Positions 1-10,439 of a DNA stretch of 64,000 nt are shown here, piece after piece (positions within the stretch are counted from its first letter, which is position 1; each line of letters begins with the position of its first letter). Made by a program: the position numbers and the translations under genes. Source of the stretch: Ricinus communis (Eukaryota > Streptophyta > Magnoliopsida > Malpighiales > Euphorbiaceae); assembly GCF_019578655.1 (NCBI RefSeq), contig NC_063257.1:29378362-29442361 (forward strand), given 5' to 3'. The notes under the pieces were generated by a model. It ran no database searches, was not told the DNA's origin, and worked only from the letters and a program-made list of their open reading frames with translations.

Positions 1-894
1 ACAAGTCCAAATTCAGGAATGGCTTGCACAACAAGACCCTGAATTCCTAAAAAGGGTTGAAGAATATTCAAAGCAAATGATTCAATCTCAACCCGAAGCA
101 TCTCCAAAGTCATCCTCCTCCTCCAACAAGGGTAAAGGTATACTCTTTATCCCTTTTCAAAAAACTGAGATAGAAATTTTTTCCCAAAGCCTATCTCAAA
201 GTTCAAAGAGTATTTCAAAGCCAAACTCTCAAGAAATTGGCAGAACCAGTTATCTCAAGGATAGACTGGTAGTAGGATTGAGGCTTTGAAACATTCCAGG
301 GTTCGAAATACCATCCTGGAGGGAAAATTTTTGAAATCAGTTTTGAGGGGCTTTCTGTGCAGAATCCTTCCTCAATCGTTAAAATGTTACAAAGTCTAGA
401 TCCCCCTGGTCTTGTGCAGCTTTCTATGTCAACAAGAATAGTGAAATAGAAAGAGGAACTCCTAGGTTGGTGATCAATTACAAGCCCTTGAATAAAGCCC
501 TAAAGTGGATTAGGTATCCAATTCCAAACAAAAAGTTTTAAACCAACGAATATTTAGAAAAATAAAGTTTTCAAAACATTTTAACAGTTGAGGAAGGATT
601 CTGCACAGAAAGCCCCTCAAAACTGATTTCAAAGATTTTCCCTCCAGGATAGTATTTCAAACCCTGGAATGTTTCAAATCTTGGAGAGTGTAAATCCATT
701 CCCCAATCTGTTGGGTGAAGGATTCTTTGAATAGTGCATGTAGAATATGCAGGGTCTTTATGGTCTTTATGTTTTTTGAAATGTTTGAATTTGGCAGAAC
801 GAGTTATCTCAAGGATAGCCTCTATTTCATTCTCTCCATAAGGAATGGTTATTTTCCTAAGGGGAGGATGTTCAGACTGTTAGGAGAAGATCAT
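1..894. repeat. Scrambled mosaic of pararetrovirus fragments
   Basis: This stretch is a patchwork of short segments that all recur inside the adjacent virus. Bases 1-240 match the ORF2 region near 5148-5380. Bases 240-375 match the reverse complement of 5460-5590. Bases 380-535 match the reverse transcriptase segment near 3795-3940. Bases 534-680 match 5400-5540. Bases 680-815 match the reverse complement of about 5570-5700, and 820-880 is the reverse complement of 955-1016. Orientation flips between neighbouring pieces and no gene survives. Such scrambling is typical of integrated caulimovirid DNA; whether it arose during integration or later recombination is not decided here. Confidence 0.8.
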
Positions 895-940
895 TAGTCC
901 TGTCACAATAAGTAATAAGACTCCAGAGTGGAAGGTAGGA

Positions 941-1324
941 GAAAACCTAACTATCCAGTCTGAACATCCTCCCCTTAGGAAAATAACCATTCCTTATGGA
1001 GAGAATGAAATAGAGGCTACACCTTACAAACTGGTAGGAGAAGATCTTAAAAAGAATGTCAAGAATATTGTTCAACAGAACAATTTCTCGAACACCTATC
1101 TTAACATAATAGGAAAGCAGCTTGTTAGGATAGAAAGCCAGATCCAAAAACCTTCTATAGTCTTCACCTCTCCAATCCCCAACACTGAACATCCAAAAGA
1201 GATAAGCCAATCGAAAAAGCTCAAAAATTCAGTCTTCAAACCCTACCAAATCTCAAAGCCTAGCCAAGATCAATTTCAAAAGCAAACTGAGTTTGCTAGA
1301 AGCGATCGAGCGACAGTAAATTAG
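941..1324 (+). pseudogene. Pararetrovirus polyprotein segment between movement and coat protein
   Basis: An open frame without its own start runs from about 941 to a TAG at 1322. It corresponds to the part of the polyprotein lying between movement and coat domains, a lysine- and serine-rich linker with no motif I recognise. The same segment is read on the minus strand at about 12200-12430. After the stop, a frame change is needed to enter the coat protein frame near 1381. It is a broken internal part of a polyprotein, not an independent gene. Confidence 0.55.
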
Positions 1325-1380
1325 CAACTTTTGAATCCTCCAAAAACCTAGTACCAGATACTCCTCAAAGCAGTAGAAAT

Positions 1381-2208
1381 ATCAGTGCTTTAGATCAAGC
1401 CCAAAGCAATGAATCCAATGATTCAGAGCTTGAAAGTGTCATTGACAAACCATCCAACATCAACATATTGGGATGGCAAGCCCCTAGATTAACCTGGCAT
1501 ACTCCTAGGAGTACTGCTCCAGATCTAGGAATAGAAAATAGGAACAATATCCTAACCCAGTCTAGATTCAATGCCTCATCCGTCTATGAATGGAATATAG
1601 ATGGAATGTCGGAATACAACATTCTCGGTCTCTTACAACAGATGACCATGGCAGCCAATGCCTACAAAACCCAAAGCGGTACCTCTGATAGAGCCATTGC
1701 TGAGCTCCTTATAGCTAGATTTTCTGGCCAGCTTAAAGGATGGTGGGATTACCATCTCACACAAGCACAACAGCTCCAAATCCTAAGTGCTATCCAAACC
1801 AAAATAGAAGGGACCCCCATCTTAGATGATTTAGGAAATCCAATTGAGGATGCTGTGTCAACCTTGATCCTAACAATTTCCCTTCACTTCATAGGAGACC
1901 CTTCTCTTCTGAAAGATAAGAATGCTGAGCTCCTCAACAATCTTACCTGCAAAAAGCTTAGCAATTTCCAAACCTACAAAGACACCTTCCTAACCAGAGT
2001 CATGCTTAGGGAAGATTCAAGCCAACCTTTCTGGAAAGAGAAGTTCTTAGCTGGTTTACCTAAGATTCTAGGTGAAAGAGTTAGGAATACCATAAGAGAA
2101 GCCCATAATGGCCAGATCCCTTATGATTTCTACAATTATGGTGAATTAGTCAGCCTCACCCAGAAAGAAGGATTAAAGATATGCCATGACCTTAAGCTCC
2201 AAAGATAG
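1381..2208 (+). pseudogene. Pararetrovirus coat protein domain (fragment)
   Basis: The open frame carries the caulimovirid coat core. It has a tryptophan-rich GWWDYHLT block near 1738-1762 and the downstream block NFQTYKDTFLTRVMLRED (1966-2019), followed by the PFWKEKFLAGLP segment. These match the conserved nucleic-acid-binding coat region of plant pararetroviruses. The frame is open upstream of the first plausible start and lacks an ATG at its beginning, as expected for an internal polyprotein domain. It ends at an in-frame TAG (2206-2208), after which the same frame continues into the zinc knuckle, so the stop is a disabling mutation. Confidence 0.8.
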
Positions 2209-2586
2209 CTCAAATGGGAGATGAAAAAGACTAGGCAAGAACTAGGTAGTTTTTGCAACCAATTTGAGTATAATCCCATAGAGCCCTCTACTACCTGCAA
2301 AGGGAAATGCAAAGAAGATTTTTCCAAACCTTTTAAGAAAAAATGATTTTTCAAAAATAGAAAGACTCCTAAAAATAAGGAGAATTTCTACAAAAAGCCA
2401 TCTTCTTCCAAATTTCCAAAACAATATTCTAAAAGAGATTTTAGCAAAATTACTTGCTATAAATGTGGCAAAAAGGGCCATACTTCAAAGTATTGCAAGT
2501 TTTCCAAAAAACTCCATGAGCTTCAAATAGAAGAAGAAGTTTTAACAAAAATTTCTGCTCTTCTAGTTGATTCCTCTGAATCATAA
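2209..2586 (+). pseudogene. Coat-protein tail with CCHC zinc knuckle
   Basis: This continues the coat frame beyond the TAG at 2206. A second in-frame stop (TGA, 2344-2346) precedes a basic region and the knuckle CYKCGKKGHTSKYC at about 2458-2499, which fits C-x2-C-x4-H-x4-C exactly. A third stop (TAA) follows at 2584-2586. In caulimovirids this knuckle binds the pregenomic RNA during packaging. The zinc ligands are intact although the frame around them is not. The minus copy also keeps the knuckle, at about 10905-10955. Confidence 0.75.
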
Positions 2587-2629
2587 TTTTCAAATAGTGA
2601 GGAAGAATTTCAAATTGATGAAATCAAAC

Positions 2630-3116
2630 CTCATCTGATTATTCTGAAACAGATACTGAAAGTATTTCAAAGAATATTAATATGCTCACTAGGCAACAAG
2701 AAGCCCTTCTTGAAGATGTCAAACATATTAATGATCCTCAAATCCAAAAACAGGTTTTAAAAGAGATTTTAAAAACTGAAACCCTTGTCCCTTCTTCTAG
2801 TAAGAATACTTATGATCTTACTATGATTTTGGATAAAGGGAAAAAGCTGAAAAACCATCTTCCTACCGTTCAAGAACTTCAAAAAGAAATCAAAGCCATC
2901 AAAACAGAGCTCAAAGATTTGAAAGAAAAACAACAAAATGATTCTGTTTTGCTTCAAAGTCTGATCCTCAAACAGAATAGTGATTCTGATTCTGAAGAGG
3001 AAAATGATTTTCAAAATCTTGAAGTTTCTGAAAATGTCCCAGAAAACTTCATTAATGTTTTAAAAGAAATTATTTCAAGGAAATATTTGATCCAAATAAA
3101 GCTTGTTTTCCGATAG
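2630..3116 (+). pseudogene. Pararetrovirus polyprotein linker, charged/coiled-coil-like
   Basis: After a one-base frame change near 2630, a frame stays open to 3116. It is rich in Lys, Glu, Leu and Gln, with heptad-like spacing around 2860-2960 suggesting a coiled coil, followed by an acidic serine stretch. It lies between the zinc knuckle and the protease. I know of no enzymatic role for this part of the polyprotein. It stops just before the region where the protease active site should lie. Confidence 0.5.
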
Positions 3117-3196
3117 AAACCATCGCTTTGTTGTTTGATTAGAACCTGTATCAAGTTTGGTTCTAAAGGTATCATCGAAACCAAAGAAAGGCTAAC

Positions 3197-4981
3197 TTGA
3201 CCAATAGTTCAAAGATTAAGATTGCGGAAAAAACTGAAGCCGCAATTCTTAATAATAAAATTGCTTTAAAAAATATTTTTATTCTTACAAAAGATCTTCA
3301 GCAAACAGTTATTTTGGGAACTCTTTTTATCAATTTGATTACTCCCTTCAAAGTAACTACTGCTGGAATTATTTTCAAAGCTAAAGATTCAAAAATTGTT
3401 TTTCCTTTTATCGAAAAACCCAAAAAGAGAAATCTCAATCTTATTAAAGCCCATTCAATTTATAATTTTGAGATCAATGCTTTGATTAAAGGAAAGCAAA
3501 CTCATCTTTCTCATTTGAAACAAGACATGGGTTTGAAAAGAATCCAAGGTCAATTACAAAATGATTTTATTCAAAGAAAAATTTCTGATTTACAAAAGAA
3601 AATTGAAAATGAACTTTGTTCTGATCTTCCAAATGCTTTTTGGAAAAGAAAACAACATATGGTAGATTTACCATATGAAAAAGATTTTTCTGATAAGCAG
3701 ATCCCTACAAAAGCTAGACCCATTCAAATGAATGAGACCCTAGAAAGCCATTGTAGGTTAGAAATCAAAGACATAGAACATAAAGGTTTGATTACAAAGT
3801 CTAGATCCCCCTGGTCTTGTGTAGCTTTCTATGTCAACAAGAATAGTGAAATAGAAAGAGGAGCTCCTAGGTTGGTGATCAATTACAAGCCCTTGATTAA
3901 AGCCCTAAAGTGGATTATGTATCCAATTCCAAACAAAAAGGATCTTCTTCAAAAGCTTCATTCTGCATTCATTTTTTCAAAGTTTGATATGAAATTAGGA
4001 TTTTGGCAAATCCAGATTCATCCAAAAGCGGATACAAGCTATTTTACGGTTCCATTTGGCCGATCGAATGGAATGTGATGCCATTCGGATTGAAAAATGC
4101 TCCTTCTGAATTTCAAAAAAATCATGAATGACATTTTTAATCCTTTTTCAAAGTTTTGCATTGTCTACATTGATGATGTGTTAATCTTTTCAAATTCCAT
4201 AGAACAACATTTCAAACACTTAGAAACATTTTTCTACGTTGTTAAAAAGAAAGGTTTAGTGGTTTCAAAATCCAAGATATCTCTATTTCAAACAAAAATT
4301 AGATTTCTTGGACACTATATCTTCCGGGGAACTATCACCCCAATTGAAAGATCTCTTGCATTCACTTCAAAGTTTCCAGATAAAATTTTGGAAAAAAACG
4401 CAATTACAAAGATTTCTTGGTAGTCTAAATTATGTTATGGATTTTTATCCGAATTTAAACTGTCTTGCAAAGCCCCTCCATGATAGGTTAAGAAAAATCC
4501 CCTGTGGATAGATGAGCATACAAAGATTGTTCAAAGCATAAAAAAGCAAGTTTTAGAAATTCCATGTTTACACCTTGCTGATCCATCTGCATTCAAAATT
4601 GTTAAAACTGATGCATCAAATTTGGTTTATGGTGGGATTCTTAAACAAGTCCAAAATAACAAAGAATGTATTGTCCAGTTCACTTCTGCACACTGGAATG
4701 ATACACAAAAGAATTACTCAACTATCAAAAAAGAAATACTTTCGATAGTTTTGTGCATTTCAAAATTTCAAAGCGATCTTTTAAATTAAAAATTTCTTTT
4801 GAGGATTGATTGCAAATCCGCTAAAGAAGTTTTACAAAAAGATGTTCAAAATATAGCTTCCAAACAAATTTTTGCTAGATGGCAAGCTATTCTTTCTGTT
4901 TTTGATTTTGAAATCGAATATATCAGAGGAGATTCGAATTCTATCCCAGACTTTCTAACTAGAGAGTTTCTTCAAAAATAG
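3197..4981 (+). pseudogene. Pararetrovirus protease remnant, reverse transcriptase and RNase H
   Basis: The start holds the C-terminal flap-like end of an aspartic protease (ILGTLFINL near 3315-3345); no Asp-Thr/Ser-Gly site is visible before it. The reverse transcriptase follows: the substrate segment KFDMKLGFWQIQIHP (about 3980-4025), VMPFGLKNAPSEF in another frame (4075-4115), and the catalytic YIDDVLIF near 4165. RNase H shows VKTDAS near 4600, IDCKSA near 4803 and a closing PDFLTREF near 4950. Frameshifts occur near 4065 and 4120 and in the connection and RNase H region (4423-4800). The domains would copy pregenomic RNA into DNA in an intact virus; here they are dead. Confidence 0.85.
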
Positions 4982-4995
4982 GAGTGAAAGAAAAA

Positions 4996-6370
4996 TGATG
5001 AGAAAATCCAAATCAAAAGAAGAAAAATCGACAGCCAGTTTAAAGCCCAAAGAAGGAAATTTTACCTTCTTCTTCAAAGCCCATCAGAACCTGGACCGAA
5101 ATCATCCAGGAAAAAATTGATCAATGCAAAGCTGATCCAGTCCAACAACAAGTCCAAATTCAGGAATGGTTTTACTGTGAGACCACGAATTCCTAAAAAG
5201 GGTTGAAGAATATTCAAAGCAAATGATTCAATCTCAACCCGAAGCATCTCCAAAGTCATCCTCCTCCTCCAACAAGGGTAAAGGTATACTCTATCCCTTT
5301 TCAAAACTGAGATAGAAATTTTCCCCGAAGCCTATCTCAAAGTTCAAAGAGTATTTCAAAGCCAAACTCTCAAGAAATTGTTTTGTTGCAAACAAAACGT
5401 TTTAAATCCAACGAATATTTAGAAAAATAAAGTTTTCAAAAATTTTAACGGTTGAGGAAGGATTACGCAGAAGCCCTGGCCAGTTTTAAAAATTTTCCCT
5501 CCAAGATGCTATTTCAAACCCTAGAATGTTTCAAAGCCTCAATCCTACTACCAGTCTATCCTTAAGATAACTAGTTCTGCCAAATTCAAACATTTCAAAA
5601 AACATAAAGACCATAAAGACCCTGCATATTCTACATGCACTATTCAAAGAATCCTTCATCCAACAGATTAGGGAATGGATTTGCACTCTCCGAGATCTTT
5701 CCCAACTTCCCTTCAAAGAACCTACCCTTCAAACCTCAATACCTCCTTGACTATTGGGATTACCGTGAGCACGGTTTAATACCTTTCTTCTCCAAAACGA
5801 AGGACAAAGCCACTCTTGGCTTTTCTACTTCGATACACGCTTGATTCAAACTTCAAAAATCCCCTATTGGTTTAAACAATAGTGGAATTACTATGGAAAT
5901 GTTCCTGAAACTATAATTCCAAAAGTCTTACCTTTATTCAACCTTTTCAAAGCCAACTACAAGCCAAACAAAATAGAAAGACGTTTTCCCCCGTTACTTC
6001 TACTTTGTTCAAACTTTTTCCTCCCTTGGGTATGTATGCAGTATTTTCATTTCAACCAGTCACCGGATGGAGAAACCATTCTTACGTAGATTCAAAGTCA
6101 AATGGTGGGATAAATTTAACCACCGAGATAAATTATCCTCAAATCATCAAGCTTCCTTTCAAAAAATAGCTTCACCACCTCGAAAGAACAAACGCTTTCC
6201 GGCATAGAAGTCCTTTATAATTCCAAAGCTTACGTGACTAAGCGGAAGAGGATTTCTTACGGTTAATCAAACAATTGTAGGAAGCCTTTCTTCCGAAGGA
6301 AAATCAAAGCCTCATCTTCCTCCTCCGGCACATTTCGGTGACAATCGACCTAGATGGTGATTCAAACGAG
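4996..6370 (+). pseudogene. Pararetrovirus ORF2 (unknown function), degraded
   Basis: A reading frame begins with ATGATG at 4996, fifteen bases after the polyprotein stop, and can be followed in pieces to about 6370 through many stops and frameshifts. Recognisable blocks include a lysine-rich N terminus, PFFSKTKDKATLGF near 5785-5825 and FHFNQSPDGETIL near 6048-6085. The same blocks are seen in the minus copy (7510-8680), which supports a real ancestral gene. Florendovirus-like genomes have such a second ORF of unassigned function. No domain I can name is present. Confidence 0.6.
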
Positions 6371-6678
6371 GATAATTGTTTTGAGATTTTTAAGCCCATT
6401 AAATGACATCCTTATAAAGCCCGTGGGTTGAAAACCAGAAATGGCAGCCCAAGGATTTTTGTGATGGGCCAAAAGCCCAATAATAATAATAATAATAATA
6501 AAGAAAAAGAAAAAGAAAAAGAAGACAAAAGAATAAAGATTCTTTCAAAGTATGGCCGACAACTTTCTCAAAAGTCGGATAGCATTATCACAAAGCTCCA
6601 AAGCAAGTGGAATCATCTTTATTCCACTAAGTAAGGTATCCAAAGCTCGAAAGGCAGCATCCAAAGCTTGAAGACCTC

Positions 6679-6686
6679 TATATAAA
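6679..6686 (+). promoter_or_regulatory. TATA box of the viral pregenomic promoter (plus copy)
   Basis: TATATAAA lies in the intergenic region downstream of ORF2, where caulimovirids place the pregenomic RNA promoter. Transcription would start near 6710 and run rightwards through the centre of the inverted repeat into the antisense of the minus copy. An AAT microsatellite and a purine-rich run lie upstream at 6478-6525. A matching TATA box exists in the other arm. Confidence 0.65.
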
Positions 6687-6839
6687 CAGGAGTCCTCCTT
6701 GGTAGAAGGCAGACTGAAAAATACGAAGAAGAGTCTCTTCTATTCTTCAAGTCGCACAAAGAAGAAGAAATATAGTGAGAAAAGAGAGAAAATAGTGAGA
6801 GAGATAGTGAGAGAAACACTTTTCCTCTTGTATTCTTAT

Positions 6840-7083
6840 CTTCCTCTTGTAAGTTATATTTCTCTAGTTTAAAGCTTTCAAATACAAGTTTTTGGTGTGC
6901 AGGATCCTCAGACGAGGCAAGCACAGAGCATACGCTTGTTAAATCTTAAAAGGTAGATAAAGAAGATAAAACTTTATTGAGAATAAAAGACTTTGAACAT
7001 AAAATTTGAAACAAATATACAAACTTTGAATGTAACTTTGAAAGCTTTAAACTAAAGAAATATAACTTACAAGAGGAAGATAA
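6840..7083. repeat. Centre of the pararetrovirus inverted repeat
   Basis: The leader sequence at 6840-6876 reappears as its reverse complement at 7041-7083 (for example AGTTTAAAGCTTTCAAA against TTTGAAAGCTTTAAACT). Between them lies about 160 bases not mirrored. The right part of the spacer looks like further viral leader on the minus strand. The left part (about 6895-6960) is not obviously present elsewhere in the window. This is the joint between the two viral copies. Confidence 0.75.
6975..6980 (-). terminator. Possible polyadenylation signal of the minus viral copy
   Basis: AATAAA on the minus strand lies about 230 bases downstream of the minus TATA box, inside the leader. In pararetroviruses the poly(A) signal sits in the leader downstream of the promoter, so position and orientation fit. 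The motif is short and could be chance in such AT-rich DNA. Confidence 0.3.
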
Positions 7084-7204
7084 GAATACAAGAGGGAAAG
7101 TGTTTCTCTCTACTCTCTTCTAGCATATTCTTCTTCTGCGCGACGGAAGAATAGAAGAGACTCTTCTTGTATTTTCAATCCGCCTTCTGCCAGGATGACT
7201 CCTC

Positions 7205-7212
7205 TTTATATA
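7205..7212 (-). promoter_or_regulatory. TATA box of the viral pregenomic promoter (minus copy)
   Basis: TATATAAA on the minus strand, in the mirrored position of the plus copy's TATA box at 6679-6686. The two boxes are about 520 bases apart and face each other, so both transcripts would cover the centre and then run antisense through the opposite copy. Confidence 0.6.
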
Positions 7213-7509
7213 GGGTCTTGAACTTTGGATGCGCCTTTCGAGTTTGGATACCTTACTTAGTGGAATAAAGATGATTCCACTTGCTTTGGAGCTTGTGATA
7301 ATGCTATCCGACTTTTGAGAAAGTTTGGAGCTTTGTGATAATGCTATCGGGCTCGAGGTTTGTCGGTATCTGAACTGAAGATCTTTGTCTTCTTCTTTTC
7401 TTTCTTTATTATTGGAGCTTTGGCCCATCACAAAAATCCTTGGGCTGCATTTCCGGTTTTCAACCCACAGGCTTTATAAGGATGTCATTTAATGGGCTTA
7501 AATCAAAAC

Positions 7510-8680
7510 AATCATCGTTGAATCACCATCTGGTCGTTGCCGTTGATGAACTGTTCGCTGGAAAGTTCCGACTGGTGTTGATGTATGAAATCGCTACTGT
7601 TTAATTTCTTCCAAGCTTTGAATTATAAAGGACTTTGTGCCGAGCGTTTGTTCTTTGGAGGTGGCGGCTATTTTTGAAGGGCTTTCAGACGGTGAGGATA
7701 ATATCTTGGTGGTTATCCTACCATTTGACTTGAATCTACGGACAAGAATGGTTTCTCCATCTAGTGATTGGTTGAAATGGAAATACCGGAACCGTACGAG
7801 GAAAAAGTTTGAACAAAATAAATGGCGAACGCTTTTGTTTGGCGTATTGGCTGAGTTGAACAAAGGCAAGACTTCGGAATTATAGTTTCAGGAACATTTC
7901 CATAGTAATTCCACCATTGCTTAAACCAATAGGGATTTTTGAGTTTGAATCAAGCTTGTCAAGTAGAAAGCCAAAAGTGGCTTTGTCCTTCGTTTTGGAG
8001 AAGAAAGGTATTAAACTAGGCTTCTTTGTAATCGATGGATTGAAGGGTATTGAGTTTGAAGGGAGTTCTTTGAAGGAGATGGAAAGAGTATTAATCCATT
8101 CCCAACTGTTGGGTGAAGGATTATTTGAATAGTGCATGTAAATATCCGGTCTCTTTATGGTCTTTATATTTTTGAAATGTTTGATGGCGAGGGGCTTATC
8201 TCGAGGATAGGCGGGTAGGATGAGGCTTGGAAATTCAGTTTGAAATAGCATCCCTGGAGGGAAAATTTTGAAATCGGTTTGAGGGCTTTCTCCGCAGAAT
8301 CCTTCCTCAACCGTTAAAATGTTTTGAAAACTTTATTTTCTAAATATTCGTTGGATTTAAAACGTTTTGTTTGCGACAAAATAATTTCTTGAGGTTTGGC
8401 TGAAATACTCTTTGAACTTTGAGATAGGCTGAAATTTCTATTACAAAGGAATAGAAATATACCTACCGTTGGAGGATGACAGCTCGGGTTTAGATTGAAT
8501 CACAAAGGTGGTCTTCGTGCTCGATGCGGGTGAGCTGTTGGGCGACGTTGATGATCAACTTCTGGATGATTTCGGTTAAATGACTGAAGAAAGAAGGCAA
8601 AATTCTCTTCTTTGGGCTTTGGACGGGCTTTGAGCTGGTATCGATTTTTCTTCTTTGATTTGGATTTTCTCGGCATTTTT
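7510..8680 (-). pseudogene. Pararetrovirus ORF2, minus copy, degraded
   Basis: The ORF starts with an ATG at 8680-8678, just after the RNase H end, and has a lysine/arginine-rich beginning like the plus copy. A 120-residue open piece spans 8251-7880 and another about 90 residues spans 7869-7594, with PFFSKTKDKATFGF and FHFNQSLDGETILV matching the plus copy. Frameshifts separate the pieces. Function is unknown. The agreement of two diverged copies over these blocks supports coding origin. Confidence 0.55.
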
Positions 8681-8689
8681 CTTTCACTC

Positions 8690-10300
8690 CTGTTTTGAAG
8701 AAACTCTGGTTAGAAAGTCGGGATAGAATTCTAATCTCCTCCGATATATTCGATTCAAAATAAAAAACAGAAAGAATAACTTGCCATCTAGCAAAAATTT
8801 GTTTGGAAGCTATATTTTGAACATCTTTTGTAAAACTTCTTTAGCGGATTTGCAATCAATCCTCAAAAGAAATTTTGATTTAAAAGATCGTTTTGAAATT
8901 TTGAAATGCACAAAACTATCGTAAGAATTTCTTTTCGATAGTTGATAATTCTTTGTGTCATTCTGGTGTGCGGTGTTGTTATTTTGGACTTGTTTAAGAA
9001 TCCCACCATAACGCAAATTTGATGCATCGCTTTCAACTTTGAATGCGATGGATCGCTGGTGTAAACATGGAATTTCTAAAACTTGCTCTTTAATCTTGTA
9101 ACTCATCGGTACATCGAGATTCCTATAACGTGGAGGGGTGTTAAATCGGATAATCCATAACATATTTAGAACTACGAAAATCTTTGATCTTTTTCTCTAA
9201 TTTTATCTTTGGAAATGCAAGAGATCTTTCAATTGGGGTGATGGTTTTCCTAAGATATGGTCAGAAATCTAATTTTGTTTGAAATAGAGATATCTTGGAT
9301 TTTGAAACCACAAACCATTCTTTCAACAACGTAGAAATGTTTCTAAGTGTTTGAAATGTTGTTCTGGATGGAATTTGAAAGATTAAAACATCATCAATGT
9401 GAGACAATGCAAAACTTTGAATAAGGATTAAAAATATCATTCATGATTTTTGAAATTCGGAAGGAGCATTTTTCAATCCGAATGGCATCACATTCCATTC
9501 GTGGCCAAATGGAACCATGAAACCGTTTTGTATCTGATTTTGATGAATCTGGATTTGCCAAAATCGATTTCATATCAAACTTTGAAATGAATGCGAGATG
9601 AAGCTTTGAAGATCCTGTTTGAATTGGGCCTAATCCACTTGGGCTTTATTCAGGGGCTTGTAATTGATCACAACCTAGGAGTTCTGTTCTATTTCAATTC
9701 TGTTGACATAGAAAGTTACAAGACAGGGATCTGGGCTTTGTAATCAAACCTTCGCTCTAGGTCTTTGATTTCTAATCTACAATGGCTTTCAGGGTCTCAT
9801 TCATTTGAATGGGTCTAGCTTTGTAGGATCCGCTTATCGAAAATCTTTCATATGGTAAATCTACCATATGTTGTTTTCTTTCCAAAAGCATTTGGAAGAT
9901 CGGAACAAAGTTCATTTTCAATTTTCTTTGTAAATCGTAAATTTTTCTTTGAATAAAATCATTTTGTAATTGACATTGGATTCTTTTCAAACCCATGTCT
10001 TGTTTCAAATGAGAAAGATGAGTTTGTTTTCCTTTAATCAAAGCATTGATCTCAAAATTATAAATTGAATGGGCTTTAATAAGATTGAGATTTCTTTGGG
10101 TTTTTCGATAAAAGGAAAACAATTTTAAATCTTAGCTTTGGCAATAATTCGATGATTCGCGAGGGAGTAATCAAATGATAAAAGGAGTTCCCAAAATAAC
10201 TGTTTGTTGAAGATCTTTGTGAAGAATAAAAATATTTTTAAAGCAATTTATTATTAAGAATTGCGGTTTGGTGCAATCTTAATCTTTGAACTATTGGTCA
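8690..10300 (-). pseudogene. Pararetrovirus reverse transcriptase and RNase H, minus copy
   Basis: The mirror of 3197-4981. Read on the minus strand, the protease tail (about 10200-10180), a long pre-RT segment (10122-9772), the RT core around 9650-9400 and RNase H (9163-8810, with IDCKSAKEVLQK near its end) can all be followed. The catalytic Asp-Asp region near 9395 is disturbed by substitutions. About 180 bases are missing compared with the plus copy. It is non-functional. Confidence 0.75.
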
Positions 10301-10439
10301 AGTTAGCCTTTCTTTGGTTTCTTGATGACAGGTACTCTATCAAACATGGAAATCACCAGGGAAAACAAGCTTTATTTGGATCAAATATTTCCTTGAAGTA
10401 ATTTCTTTTAAAACATTAATGACGCTCGGGACATTTTCG

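Larger units (their letters stand above)
895..6960 (+). mobile_element. Endogenous caulimovirid, plus-strand copy (florendo-/petuvirus-like)
   Basis: A near-genome-length decayed pararetrovirus. In order it carries a linker after the movement protein, coat protein, CCHC zinc knuckle, protease remnant, reverse transcriptase, RNase H, a separate second ORF, and a TATA promoter with leader. The movement protein itself is missing at the left. One long polyprotein ending with RNase H, followed by one ORF, is the layout I know for florendoviruses and similar to petuviruses; the genus is an inference. Many stops and frameshifts make it non-functional. It is mirrored by the minus copy at 6960-14098, so the pair forms a giant inverted repeat. 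Confidence 0.85.

Noticed and set aside
6478..6525. AAT/AAAG repeats as a possible CRISPR-like or regulatory array
   Set aside because: Simple microsatellite next to the viral promoter; no spacers, and eukaryotic context.
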